64,000 bases of DNA from Solanum dulcamara. Lineage: Eukaryota > Streptophyta > Magnoliopsida > Solanales > Solanaceae. The notes beneath the pieces are model-generated. The model was not told the origin of the DNA. It made no database searches and saw only the letters and a program-made list of their open reading frames with translations. Where the stretch lies: positions 74,433,501 to 74,497,500 of the forward strand of contig NC_077240.1 of NCBI RefSeq assembly GCF_947179165.1, written 5' to 3'. This document shows positions 1 to 10,273 of the stretch, in pieces. The translations under genes and the position numbers were made by a program. Position 1 is the stretch's first letter. Every line of letters begins with the position of its first letter.

Positions 1-38
1 ACATGGCAACAACTTTACCAGTTACTCCAAGGCTCCCC
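1..38 (-). mobile_element. 5' head of an Au-like SINE, cut by the window edge
   Basis: The reverse complement matches the first 38 bases of the complete SINE at 1617-1788 with about one difference (it includes AACTGGTAAAGTTG). The element lies on the minus strand and its body extends past the window start. It ends at the same 5' boundary as the complete copy, which supports a true SINE end rather than chance similarity. Confidence 0.75.
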
Positions 39-299
39 TTCAAAATGTCATATGAAGTATATAGGTCAAAAAATAATTTTTATATACTTATATATTAGAT
101 CTTGAACACTTTTAACGAAATTTCTAACTTTGCCACTGCTCCCTCTGCCCACGTTTACTTATTCAATGTACTAAGAATTAATGTCTACTTTTACTTATCT
201 AGTTTAGAAAACTAAGAAATAATTTGTCACTTACTTCCTAATTTACCTCTATTAACTATAGTCATTTTCAATATAGTGAATTTATTATATGGAAAAGCG
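39..299. other. AT-rich spacer
   Basis: Between the edge SINE and the foldback element. I see no coding potential, RNA gene or repeat end here. Confidence 0.6.
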
Positions 300-803
300 T
301 CAAAATGCCTTTAAACTATGCAAAATTGAACAAAAATGTCATCAGTTAATAGTTTGATCTAAAGCTCTTACCGTCAGTAGTTTGATCCAAAAATGCCTAT
401 ATTATTACTTAATGGGTCAAAATGTCCTTTTCAAATAAATATTATATATATTTTTTTAAACACATTATTTTCTTAATGATGATTTTTTTAATTAGAAAAT
501 GCTTATTCTATTTCAATCGGAAAAATTAAGAAATAAAATATTTTTTATTGTTATCTAAATGAAAATTAATGATGTGGTTACTATGATCTCATATATATAA
601 CTTATATTATCATTTAAAAAAAGGTACATAAAGTTATAATTATTAAAATTAGATTAAGAAGAAAACAACATTATTTCCTAGTTATTTATTAGTTTAAGTG
701 ATTTTAAAAGAAAAGAAACAAGAATTGGGTTCTTCAATAGAAATATTTTTGTTATGAATAAAATATGTTTATTAAGTGTTAAAGAATGACAAAAGGTGAT
801 TAA

Positions 804-1075
804 TGAGATAGGTGGACTCCTCAAAAAGCTTGGACACTCCTCTTCAATTTGAGCTAACTTTTAGGGTGTGAGGTAGGTCCAAAAAATCTAATTTTACATG
901 GTATTAGAGCAGGGCCCATCTCACCAATGTTGGACCCCCAAAATTAAAATTGCTCACACACCAAATGCTAAGCACGAGGTGTGAGGTGAGTGGACTCCTT
1001 AGAAGGCTTGGACAATCCTTCTCCCTTTAAGCTAGTTTTTGGGGGTGTGAGTTAGGTCAAAGATCTAATTTTACA
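804..1075 (+). mobile_element. TRIM-like miniature LTR retrotransposon
   Basis: Two direct repeats of about 95 bp (804-898 and 980-1075) both contain GTGGACTCCT, 'aggcttggac'-like and 'gtgtgag' blocks and end in TTTTACA. They flank an 81-bp internal segment. Directly after the first repeat is TGGTATTAGAGC (899-910), one base off the plant initiator-Met tRNA primer-binding site. LTR, PBS, very short interior and LTR is the TRIM layout. There is no coding capacity. I see no clear target-site duplication, and the repeats have diverged, so it is not recent. Confidence 0.75.
899..910 (+). promoter_or_regulatory. tRNA-iMet primer-binding site of the TRIM
   Basis: TGGTATTAGAGC begins at the base after the first terminal repeat and differs by one base from the usual TGGTATCAGAGC complement of the tRNA-iMet 3' end. 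Confidence 0.7.
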
Positions 1076-1616
1076 AGAAGAAAAAAAATACTAATATATT
1101 TATTAAAAAGGGGGCATTTTTGACCCATTTAAGTAACAATAAGGACATTGTAAAATCAAATTATTGACGACATGATATTTTTGGATCAAACTATTAACTA
1201 AAGATATTTTTGTTCAGTTTCACAAGTTATTTCTACACCAATAATACATCTAATATAATCTCACAAAGAAAAATGTGAAAGATTTAAGTATACGCAAACA
1301 TTACCTTTACTTCATAAATATAATAAAAAAATAATTTTCGATAGTCCCGAAATGTAAAAAAAATAATCTAAAAAAAGACAACAAAAATAGAAAGAAATGT
1401 CAAAGCCATTGTTGGACAAGTGAAAAAAAAAAAGAAGGATAGAAGTACTGAATTGGTGGAAACACATAAATTTCTACTCTTTTTTTCATTCATTGTATGA
1501 TGTATCTTCTTTATTTTTTTCGGATTTTCATTTACTTTCGGCGGCACTCACAGCCATTAATGAAATTCAATCAATACATATAAAATATATATATCTAAAA
1601 CTAGTTAATTTTAGAA

Positions 1617-1788
1617 GGGGAGCCTTGGAGTAACTGGTAAAGTTGCTACCATGTGACTAGGAGGTCACGGGTTCAAGCTTTGGAAACAGCCTCTGGCAAA
1701 AATGCAAGGTAAGGCTGCGTACAATAGACCCTTGTGGTCGGACCCTGCGCATAGCGGGAGCTTAAGTGCATCGGGCTGTCCTTTTTTT
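1617..1788 (+). mobile_element. Complete Au-like SINE
   Basis: A tRNA-derived retroposon of about 172 bp. It has a tRNA-related head with a B-box-like GGTTCAAGCTT at 1670-1680, the body motifs typical of the Au family (GGTAAGGCTGCGTACAATAG and CATAGCGGGAGCTTAAGTGC) and a T-run tail. It is flanked by a 20-bp target-site duplication with one mismatch (1597-1616 and 1789-1808, core AAAACTAGTTAATTT). Such elements need RNA polymerase III transcription and LINE-encoded enzymes to move. The family name is from recognition; the duplication is seen directly. Confidence 0.9.
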
Positions 1789-1808
1789 AAAACTAGTTAA
1801 TTTAAGAA

Positions 1809-2110
1809 TCACAACAAAATTTTCCTACATTTACGTTGAACCAATAATAGTCACAATCTTATTATATCACATCAATAAATAATATAGGTAAGAACTTTCC
1901 TATACAATTTCCTTTCTCCAACCCGGCAAACCCCACGTCAATTTTTTTCCCCTTTCTCTTTCCTCCACTTGCTCTCTTTTCCCTCACACGGTTTCTCTTT
2001 ACATCATTAAATCCAAAAAAACATCTCAAAGTTGTTCAATTCTCTCCATCTATTTTCTTCAACATATCCAGGTATCATTACGATCTCAATAATATATATA
2101 CGTTCCTACT
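1809..2110 (+). promoter_or_regulatory. Probable promoter and leader of the CML gene
   Basis: An AT-rich stretch with a TATA-like ATAAATAATATA near 1875-1886 is followed by a pyrimidine-rich leader (about 1900-2060), as is common before plant start codons. The transcription start is not defined, and a leader intron cannot be excluded. Confidence 0.35.
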
Positions 2111-2596
2111 ATGGCTAGCCTTCAATCTGATCATCAACTCAAACAACTCAAAGAAATTTTTGGACGATTCGATCTTGATCATGATGGAAGCCTCACACAA
2201 CTAGAGTTAGCCGCGCTTCTTCGTGCGCTAGGCCTTAAACCAACGGGGGATCAAATCCACGCATTGTTAGCAAATATGGACCATAATGGCAACGGGTTCA
2301 TCGAATTCGATGAACTCGTAAATGCCATTATGCCCGATATGAACGCGGAAATTTTAATAAATCAAGAACAATTAATGGAGGTTTTTCGATCGTTCGATCG
2401 AGACGGTAACGGATATATCACGGCTGCTGAGCTGGCCGGGTCAATGGCTAAAATGGGTCGCCCGTTAACGTATAAGGAGTTATCTGATATGATGCAAGAA
2501 GCTGACACGAATGGTGATGGTGTTATAAGTTTTAATGAGTTTGCTAATATAATGGGAAGATCTGCGGCTGATATTCTTGGATTAACGGTTTCGTAA
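2111..2596 (+). CDS. Calmodulin-like Ca2+ sensor, CML15/16-type
   Basis: A 161-aa, single-exon protein with four EF-hand loops at residues 21-32 (DLDHDGSLTQLE), 57-68, 96-107 and 132-143. Each begins with Asp, has Gly at loop position 6 and ends with Glu, so all four should bind Ca2+. Family knowledge: proteins of this kind change shape on Ca2+ binding and dock onto target proteins in cytosol or nucleus. The block NQEQLMEVFRSFDRDGNGYI and the ending DILGLTVS resemble Arabidopsis CML15/CML16 rather than true calmodulin. There is no N-terminal extension and no C-terminal CaaX box. The start at 2111 puts EF-hand 1 at the usual distance and has G at +4. The gene looks intact; its partner and physiological role cannot be read from sequence. 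Confidence 0.95.
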   Translation: MASLQSDHQLKQLKEIFGRFDLDHDGSLTQLELAALLRALGLKPTGDQIHALLANMDHNGNGFIEFDELVNAIMPDMNAEILINQEQLMEVFRSFDRDGNGYITAAELAGSMAKMGRPLTYKELSDMMQEADTNGDGVISFNEFANIMGRSAADILGLTVS

Positions 2597-3496
2597 TCAC
2601 ACACGGTCGTCGATTCAGAATTCTACTATATTCTGACTAATTTACTAGGTTTGAAATCTATTATATGTATGCATTTAACATAGAATCTAAGGCAAGGCTA
2701 GTGATTCGAATAAACGTATAGCTCTTTCACTAGATCCGACCCGACTTGTAATCAACCGGCGGTTGTTTACCAGTATCTTAGAGCGGTTTTCCGGTATGTT
2801 TTAAGATGGTTTTTATTTTTATTTTAATTGTGACATTAATTAACGTTAGAAATTGGTGTTGGTTGATGGAGATGACTTTGATGGTCTTAGACTTGGTCCA
2901 ATTGATGACCTTTGTGGTGTTGTAATTTAATTTGTATTTTGTGCATTGATTTTTTCTTTGCATCTTTTTTTCTTTTGAAAAAATAATAATTTAGCTTTTG
3001 TTATTTAGGTCAGGTTATTGGATCTTTTATTATGTGTCATGACTAAGGATTATAGACACGAATTTGACAATGTCAATGTATAATATTTAAGGACAAGATT
3101 CCCCATAGTTAGCTGTATCTATCTTTTAAACTTTAATAATTCAGCATCGACCAAGTCAAAGAGGGCTTCTTTTGATCCACTTGTATGACTTAAGACAAGA
3201 TAAATACGAGACTCTTAAAGCATTCACGTTTATCTGATTTTAATTTGATATAAATTTTAAAAAAATAAAAAAAAATTTTAAATTTTGCGGTTTCAAAACT
3301 AAAGATCATATATAAAATATATCAAAATGTTCCTTAATTTTAATAAGTTTAAACATGTAATATGAAAAATAGAATTAAAGTATTGTTACAAAAAGAAAAA
3401 AGACATTATATTTAAAATAAATTAAAAGAAAATAAAATAAAATAATTAAAACGAATGAAGTATTAAGACACCACGTTCCAAGTTTTTTCTTAATAG
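2597..3496. other. 3' flank of the CML gene, no gene seen
   Basis: It holds the likely 3' UTR followed by AT-rich DNA with A- and T-runs. Two minus-strand open frames here have low-complexity compositions and no recognisable domain. Confidence 0.55.
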
Positions 3497-4545
3497 GTAT
3501 AAGGGCCCCGATCAGGATTACCGCTAATTAAATTTTGAGAAGTTACTAATTAATCTTTTCAAAATCAGCCCCCAAAAAGGAACTTTTCATGCTGAGGTAT
3601 AAGGGTCCCGATCAATATTAGCACTAATTAAATTTGAGTTATTTACTTAAATAATATTATATATTGTATTAATTATAAGTTTTAGTATATATTTTAGCTT
3701 TATAAAAAATAATAGTAGTTTTTTTCTTCGAAATAGTAAAAATAAAAAAATATTTTTCTCTTTCTTCTCCCCCTCTCTTTTTCTTTTTCTTTTTCTTTCC
3801 TTTTCTCTCTCTTTTAAAAATAATAATTAATTATCATAATTTAAACCTAATTTCAGATTGGATATTATGAAAATAATGATTTTAGTATTTTTTAAATTAA
3901 ATAATTTTTTTATGTAAATACATATATAATGCATTTCTAACACAATAAAAAAAATATAAACAATAATTGTAATATATTTTGAATTCAATATATTATACAT
4001 ATTATAAGCATGTTTCAATGCACGTGCTGAATATATAACTAAAATATTTTTAATACAATAATATATTTTGTTAATAAGAGAAAAAATAAAAAATAATATA
4101 ATAGATTTTAAATTCAATATATTATAATTAAAATGTGGTGAATATATAATTAAAATATTTTTAATAAAAATATATTATAAATATTATGTGTGAATTTCAA
4201 ATATTTCGATACTATTTAAATAGTTTTAAATTAGAATAATTAATTAGTATTTTTAAAAGAGGGAAAAGAGAAAGAGAAAGAGAAAGAAAGAGAAGAAATG
4301 GACAAAAAAAAAGAGAAGAAGAGAGTTAGTGAGAAGGAGAGAGAGGGGGGGGGGGGGGAGGAGTAATGTTTTGATTTTAGTTATTAATTAAGATAAATAT
4401 GCTATAAATCATAATTAAAAAATATTCTAAAAAAATAATTATTAATTTTTAAAAAATTCATTTATATAAAAATTTCATTAAATTTTGGGAAGTTATTAAT
4501 TGATCTTTCCAAATCAGCCTCCAAAAAGGAACTCTTCATGCTGGC
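3497..4545. repeat. 98-bp tandem duplication, second copy split by an insertion
   Basis: A unit starting GGTATAAGGG and ending TTCATGCTG occupies 3497-3594. A second unit starts at 3596, is interrupted at 3635 and resumes at 4477 to end at about 4544. The two halves together match the first unit with scattered substitutions, which explains why its right part appears again about 950 bp downstream. Confidence 0.75.
3636..4476. mobile_element. MULE-like MITE with 9-bp target duplication
   Basis: An 841-bp insertion bounded by a perfect 9-bp direct repeat ATTAAATTT (3627-3635 and 4477-4485) inside the second unit of a tandem duplication. Inside are large inverted arms: a pyrimidine tract at about 3755-3816 plus an AT-rich block mirrors an AT-rich block plus purine tract at about 4215-4365, which includes a run of about 14 G. 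Nine-base target duplications are characteristic of Mutator-like transposons. No transposase is present. The outermost termini match only loosely, so the MULE assignment is inference. Confidence 0.6.
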
Positions 4546-4593
4546 TAATTCACTCAATACACAATATCACACACGAGATATACTAGACCCTAC

Positions 4594-5040
4594 TGTCACG
4601 GACTTGGACTTCAACTAAGACCTCCGTGCGGCACTTGACAACTTACTCACGAATCTTTCACGATCTTGCAAGCTCAAGTAAGCCTTTAAGACTAGATCGC
4701 TAGGGGAATGCTAGATTGTAAGAAAGACAAGAGAGCTTTTATGAAAAAGGCTTTTGTATTGCTTTTGGAAGAATGCTTGATTGCTTGATTGTTTGCTACA
4801 AATGATGCCCCCTCTATTTATACTACTCCTAAGGGGCTCAAGTGTAAATAAAAATTGTTATACAAGTCCCTCTATATTTACAAAGAAATCTCTACTCTAG
4901 AACTCTCTACACACTCTAGAGAATTCTAAATCTTTCAAAACTTCTCTTCAAGCTTCTACAAGAATCTAGAGTCTTCCACTAATCTCTCCAAGGCTCTAGG
5001 TTCTTCTACCTTCTTCAAGATCAAATGGCGGGTCATAAAA
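4594..5040 (-). repeat. 3' LTR of the Ty3 chromovirus
   Basis: Pairs with 9828-10273. On the minus strand it ends in CA as expected, but its first bases read TTTT where the partner has TGTT, a point change of the terminal dinucleotide. A purine-rich GGTGCGGGAGAA immediately upstream on the minus strand (5041-5052) is the likely polypurine tract. Confidence 0.9.
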
Positions 5041-5090
5041 TTCTCCCGCACCTGATGTGGCGACGACCGCGGCACACTACTACTGTAAAA

Positions 5091-5265
5091 ACTCCCGAAT
5101 TTTGTCTTTAAACTGCCACAAATCTTCATATCTCTCCCAAGTGGCCTCGTCCGGAGATTGTCCCTTCCAATGGACTAAGAACATAGCAGTGGCCTGTTAT
5201 CCCTATTTCCGCTTGGCTTGGTAGTCCATAATGGCCTCAATGTCTCGATCATGGGAGACGGTAAT
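5091..5265 (-). pseudogene. Chromodomain region of the chromovirus integrase
   Basis: On the minus strand the frame reads IEAIMDYQAKRK, then two stop codons, then FLVHWKGQSPDEATWERYED. The HWKG and EATWE blocks are diagnostic of a chromodomain, which in this family directs integration to heterochromatin by binding modified histone H3. The domain is not translatable as it stands because of the stops. It follows the integrase C-terminal part at 5386-5640. Confidence 0.8.
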
Positions 5266-5385
5266 TGTGAGTGGTACTCGATTTGATTCTTCTCGGCTAG
5301 GATCATCCTTGTCCTCATGGTACGGCTTGAGGACACTAGCATAGAAGACTGGATGAACCTTAAGATGCGGTGGTAGCTTCAACCT

Positions 5386-6633
5386 TTAAGAGATCTTGCC
5401 AACATTGGCAATGATCCTAAATGGGACCTCGTATTTTCGCACCAAGTTTTGATGCACGCCTCGCAATGCCTTAAATTGCCTTGGGTTGAACTTGACCAAG
5501 ACCATGTCTCCAACTTTGTAATCTGTGGGACGACAATTGTGATCGACAAACTTCTTCACCTTCTTCGATGCCTTGTCCAAATAAGACTTGGTAGTGTCGA
5601 GCTGCTCCTTAAAGCCCTTGGCCATGTGATAGGCCCCCAAACTCTTGACCTTGAACGCGACCGGTAGCGAATGTGGAGTCTGTGGCTGTTGGCTTGTGGC
5701 TAGCTCGAACGGTGTCCGTCTTGTGGCCTCACTCCGCTGCAGGTTGTATGAGAATTGGGCTACGTCCAGCAGCCTTACTCAATCCTTCTGATGGGATCTC
5801 ACAAAGTGCCTCAAGTAGCACTCCACCAAGGCATTGACTCGCTCCGTCTGGCCGTCTGTCTGTGGGTGGAAACTAGTGGAGAAATGTAATTTCATGCCAA
5901 GAATCCCAAATAATTCTCTCCAAAAGTTTTCAGTGAAGCGTAGGTCTCTGTCACTGATGATGTACCTTGGCAATCCCCAATACTTTACCACGTTCTTGAA
6001 GAATAGACCGACAGCCTCCTAAGCAGTGTAACCTGCTGTGGTGGGCATGAAACTGGCATACTTGGAGAACCTGTCCACCATGACCATAATCGGCCTGTAC
6101 CCATCAGACTTTGGCAAGCATGTGATGAAGTCCATGGTCACGCTCTCCCATGGATGCTCTGCTACGGGCAGGGGCTCCAAGAGTCCCCTTGGTGGACGCT
6201 GCTCCACTTTGTCTTGCTGGCACACAAGACAAGTCTGCACATAGCATTTGATATCATCCCACATGCGTGGCCAGTAGTAAATTACCTCAATCAAGGCCCT
6301 TGTGCGACACTGCCCTGGATGTCCGGCCCACAACGTGTCATGGATTTCCTTTATGATCCGTCGCCTGATAGTTCCGAATTGCGGCACATAGATCCTTTGC
6401 CCGGCGGTAAGCAAGAGTCCGTCCTCTACCCAGAAGAGCCTTGTCTTGCCCTGAACGGCTAGCTCCATAAGCCTCTTTGCCTCTGGGTCATGCAGCAGAC
6501 CATCCTTGATTGTATCTTGGATGTCACAATATGCTGTGGTGATGGCAGCCAGCTCGAACTTCCTGCTTAGGGCATCGGCTACAACATTACCTTTGTCCGG
6601 CTTGTACTCCAGCTCATAGTCAAACTCGGCCAA
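5386..6633 (-). pseudogene. Integrase remnant of the chromovirus
   Basis: Translated pieces contain the HHCC zinc region (HPGQCRTRAL ... CLVCQQDK), the catalytic core (TMDFITCLP, ISDRDLRFT, and HPQTDGQTERVN supplying the Glu) and the C-terminal domain with VGDMVLVKF. The residues of the D,D,E set are visible. The frame breaks near 6019 and between 5640 and 5779, so no full enzyme can be made. In an active element it would insert the cDNA into chromosomal DNA. Confidence 0.88.
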
Positions 6634-6639
6634 GAAGTC

Positions 6640-8502
6640 TTGCCATCTAGCTTGCTTCGGGGTGAGCTTCTTTTATGACTAGAAGTAGCTAGTGGCTACA
6701 TTGTCGGTCTTTTCTAAGAACTTGGAGCCAAGTAAGTAGTGTCTCCACGTGCGTAGACAATAGACGATGGCTGTCATCTCCTTCTCCTGCATGGTGTACC
6801 GCTGTTCTGTCTCGTTCAGCTTACGACTCTCGAAGACAATAGGGTGCCTCTCCTGCATCAATACTCCTCCAATGGCATAGTCGGAGGCATCCGTATGCAC
6901 TTTGAATATCTTGGAGAAGTCAGGCAACGCTAGGACCGGCTCTTCTGTTACGATAGCCTTGAGGTCTTCAAAGGCCTTCTTGCTCTCCTCGCTCCAAACC
7001 CACGGCTTATTCTTCTTCAATAGCTCAGTAAGTGGAGCGGATTTGGCGGAGTAGGCGCTTATGAACCTGTGATAATAGTTAGCAAGTCCAAGAAAAGATC
7101 TAAGTTCGGTTACCTTTGTGGGCGCCTCCCACTCTTTGATGGCCCAAACTTTTTCCTCGTTCATCCGTAGCTCTCCCTAGCTGATAACATATCCCAAGAA
7201 GTGCACTTCATGTTGGTAAAACTCGCACTTCTCCCGTTTGATGAAGAGCTCATTCTCGCACAAGACTTGGAACACTTTCTTTAGATGTTCCACGTGCTCC
7301 TCCAAGGTGTTTCTATAGATGACTATGCCATCCAAGTAGACTACCATGAACTGGTCTAAGTAGGGGTGGAAGATCTTGTTCATTAGTGTGCAAAAGGTGG
7401 CAGGTGCATTGGTTAAGCCGAAAGGCATCACCAACCACTCATAAGCTTCGTACCTCATCACACATATCGTCTTCGGTTCATCTCCCTCCGCAATGCGTAC
7501 CTAGTAGTAGCCCTTCCTTAGATCCACCTTGGTGAAGTACTTGGCTTATCCAAATCTATCAAATAAGTCGGCAATGAGCGGAATGGGGTACTTGTTCTTC
7601 ACGGTCACCTTATTGAGCGCCTAATAGTCTATGCATAGGCGAAACGAGCCATCCTTCTTCTTCTGAAATAACACTGACTCGCCATAAGGTGCCTTGGATG
7701 GATGGATATGACCGGCCTTGAGGAGCTCCTTTAACTGCTTCCTCAACTCCTCTAACTCGAGTGGGGCCATGCAGTATGGTGGGTATGCGGGAGGCCTCGC
7801 TTCTAGCTCCAGCTCGATTCTGTGGTCTACCTCCCACCTCGGAAGTAGGTATCTTGGCAACTCGTCAGGCATCACGTCCTTGTTTTCTTCAAGCACCTTC
7901 TCTATGCAAGGTGGAAAAGTCTCTTTAGCACCATTGTCTTCATCCAAGCTCGCAATGGTGGCTACGAACGTCGGCTCCCCCTTCTTTAGGCCCTTCACAA
8001 GCTGCATGGCTGACAGGTGGGCTTGTCCTCTCTTCCTTGGCATCTTGATTAGGGGTACCATGCAGGGTCCCTCTCGCTCTATCACCAAGAATTATTGGAG
8101 ATAGGGGTCGATCATTGTGTGGTATCATTGGAAGAATTCCTGGCCAAGTATTATGTCAAAGATATCTAAGGGGGAGACAGTGAAGCTTGTCTTACCTTGC
8201 CACTTGCCCAACGTGATGTCCACTCTATGAGCGACTCTGCACAGGGGAGTCAATGGGGAATTGACCGTCTTCAGGAGGGCATTGCTTGGACCATAACTTA
8301 GCCCCAACCTTGTTGCCGTCATCTTGGCCATGATGTTTGCTTCTGCTTTAGAATCCACCATTGAATGATCTGGTGGTCCGTTGATGGATATGTCAACATA
8401 CTGGGCAGAGTAATCCCCCGCCTTCTCAGCTTGCTTCGTTATGGCTCCATATAGTCCGATCATGCCTAGCTGAGTCGTGTCTGAACCCTGTCCTTGGTCC
8501 AC
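6640..8502 (-). pseudogene. Protease, reverse transcriptase and RNase H remnant
   Basis: Protease: around 8340 the expected Asp-Ser-Gly active site reads VDSKAEANIM, so Gly is replaced by Lys. Reverse transcriptase: PYGESVLFQKKKDGSFRLC, VMPFGLTNAPATF and VVYLDGIVIYRN; the catalytic YxDD motif has its second Asp changed to Gly (near 7320-7340). RNase H: HTDASDYAIGGVLMQ, then NETEQRYTMQEKEM. Several stops and frame changes (for example near 7170, 7500 and 7620) interrupt the reading. Loss of the RT metal-binding Asp alone would abolish activity. Confidence 0.9.
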
Positions 8503-8519
8503 TTCTTTATCCTTTCTCT

Positions 8520-9800
8520 CCTACAGTATGGCACCAAGATTCTTCATCTCTGGACACCTAGCATAGTCGTGAGGACCTCCACAAATGTAGCAGTCGCTGC
8601 CCTTCGTGGTCTGCTCCTTTCTCTCGGCATAACCCTGTCGCCTGAACCTCCTGCCGTCGGACTTGTTAGTATCATGGCTCCTGGGTGAAGGGTGTTTCTC
8701 TTTGCCTTTACCACAATCTCCCCCACCTTTGGCATGACTATTCCTTGTTTCTTTTCCCTTGCTCCTGTCATGCCTGCCAGGCTTAAAGTCCGTCAGGGCT
8801 TCAGGATGGCCTCATCGATGGTGCTGACTTGACGGCGCTCCAACTCCATCTTGGACCAACTCTTCAGTCCATCCATGAAGTGGAAGAGCATATCTTCATC
8901 TGTAAGGTTGGGGATTTGAAGCGTAAGGGTAGTGAACTCCTTCACATAGGCCCGTATGCTACCCGTTTGCTTCAGCTACCGAAACTTGCTTTTGGCCTTA
9001 TATATGACATTGTTGGGGAAGAAGGACTTCTTGAACTTGTCCTGGAACTGCTCCTAGGTGTTGATGGTGCATATACCCTTCCCAATCTCGGACTCCTTGC
9101 GCTTTCACCACAACATGGCCATCTCCGAGAGGTATAGCATGGCCGTGTTGATCCTCGTTTCTTCATTCTTCACTTTGTTACACTTGAAGTAATTCTCCAA
9201 GTGCCAAAGAAAGTTGTCCACCTCTTGTGCATCACGGGCACCTTTGAACATTGGTGGCTTGAGAGCCTCAATCTTGGCCTCTCGTTCCGCACTGGACGTC
9301 ATGCATCTCCCAGCATCTATGTCTCCTTTGAGTGCTGCAATCTCAGCCTTCATGGTCTCTATCGTGCTTAGCGCGTCCATGAGCCGACACTCCAAGGAAA
9401 TGATCACCTCATTCATCTCGTACTCGGCAGCCCTACGCACCTCCAACTCCTTCCGGATGTTGTCATTCTCCTCAAGGGCGAACTCCTCTAGAGACTTGAA
9501 CTTGCTGTCGAACTTGTTCAAGCGCTTGCCTAATATCTCCACAGCTTGTCGGGCAGCATCCACCCTTGCAATCCACTCTATGCCAGGCGTGATGTCCATG
9601 GGCTCCTCACCTCGCTCATCGTCACTAACCTCAGTGTCCGAGGGTGAGTAGGATGTTAGGGCCTCGCTTGGTGTAGGCTCAAGCGGCACCTCCTCACTTC
9701 TCTTAGAGTTCTTCTTTCCCTTGCGGTGCTTCCTTCCAACATCTTGCTTGACGTTGGTGGCGGTAGTAGCGTTGATGTCTCCCTCATTTGCCATATCCCT
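8520..9800 (-). pseudogene. Gag remnant of the chromovirus
   Basis: The longest piece (9105-9848) covers an acidic, Ser/Pro-rich N-terminus, a coiled-coil-like stretch (about 9300-9530) and the capsid start (FKGARDAQEVDNFLWHLENYF). The nucleocapsid knuckle CYICGGPHDYARC lies at 8554-8592 with CX2CX3HX4C spacing, a variant known in some chromoviruses. The frame is broken near 9100 and 8780. The likely start is the Met at about 9792 (MANEGDI), just inside the PBS; the longer open frame runs back into the LTR. Confidence 0.82.
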
Positions 9801-9812
9801 TAGTAAAACCTC

Positions 9813-9824
9813 GCTTTGATACCA
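9813..9824 (-). promoter_or_regulatory. tRNA-iMet primer-binding site
   Basis: On the minus strand TGGTATCAAAGC follows the 5' LTR end after three bases. It differs by one base from the initiator-Met complement and fixes both the strand and the LTR boundary. Confidence 0.85.
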
Positions 9825-9827
9825 CGT

Positions 9828-10273
9828 TGTCATGGACTTAGACTTCAACTAAGACCTCCGTGCGGCATTTGACAACTTACTCACGAATCTTTCACGATCT
9901 TGCAAGCTCAAGTAAGCCTTTAAGACTAGATCGTTAAGGGAACGTTAGATTGTAAAAAAAACAAGAGAGCTTTTATGAAAAAGGCTTTTGTATTGCTTTT
10001 GGAAGAATGCTTGATTGCTTGACGGTTTGCTACAAATGATGCCCCCTCTATTTATACTACTCCTAAGGGCTCAAGTGTAAATAAAAATTGTTATACAAGT
10101 CCCTTCATATTTATAAAGAAGTCCCTATTCTAGAATTCTCTACACACTCTAGAGAATTCTAAATCTTTCAAAACTTCTCTTCAAGCTTCTACAAGAATTT
10201 AGAGTCTTCCACTAATCTCTCCAAGGCTCTAGGTTCTTCTACCTTCTTCAAGATCAAGTGGCGGGTCATAACA
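9828..10273 (-). repeat. 5' LTR of the Ty3 chromovirus
   Basis: A 446-bp repeat, TGTTATGACC to CCATGACA on the minus strand. It contains CTCTATTTATACTACTCC on the plus strand (around 10046), whose complement gives a TATA-like TATAAATAG for minus-strand transcription. It matches 4594-5040 at about 95% by eye. Confidence 0.92.

Larger units (their letters stand above)
300..1231. mobile_element. Foldback (long inverted-repeat) element, copy 1
   Basis: The left end (about 300-400) and right end (about 1140-1231) are inverted copies. Both carry GTTAATAGTTTGATC and an AACAAAAAT motif in the same order when one side is reverse-complemented, followed by short 'aaaatgcc' blocks. The inner left arm (430-600) also matches the left arm of the copy at 30130-30916. 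No transposase is present, so this is a non-autonomous MITE or foldback element. The right arm is interrupted by a TRIM-like element at 804-1075. Outer limits are good to about 10 bp. I cannot assign a superfamily. Confidence 0.7.
4594..10273 (-). mobile_element. Ty3 chromovirus retrotransposon, decayed, both LTRs present
   Basis: A complete but dead element of 5.7 kb on the minus strand, ordered 5'LTR (9828-10273), PBS, gag, protease, RT, RNase H, integrase, chromodomain, 3'LTR (4594-5040). A 4-bp CTAC flanks both ends (4590-4593 and 10274-10277), consistent with an eroded 5-bp target duplication. The LTRs show about 22 differences by eye over 447 bp, nearly all transitions as expected from decay of methylated cytosines. 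The gag knuckle spacing CX2CX3HX4C and the integrase-linked chromodomain suggest the Galadriel or Reina branch; I favour Galadriel with low certainty. Many stops and altered catalytic motifs rule out autonomous activity. Confidence 0.93.

Noticed and set aside
1669..1680. Possible tRNA gene because of a B-box-like sequence
   Set aside because: No acceptor or anticodon stem folds around it; body and target duplications identify a SINE.
2362..2604. Minus-strand open frame over the CML gene
   Set aside because: Antisense to the EF-hand coding sequence, with no domain of its own.
3827..4117. Minus-strand frame of 96 aa rich in Ile and Tyr
   Set aside because: Composition follows AT-rich DNA inside a transposon-like insertion; no homology recognised.
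7718..8104. Plus-strand open frame of 128 aa
   Set aside because: It is antisense to the chromovirus RT entrance region, and its Ser-rich composition is the complement of that coding sequence.
9214..9651. Plus-strand open frame of 145 aa
   Set aside because: Antisense shadow of gag; the minus strand carries the recognisable retroelement protein.
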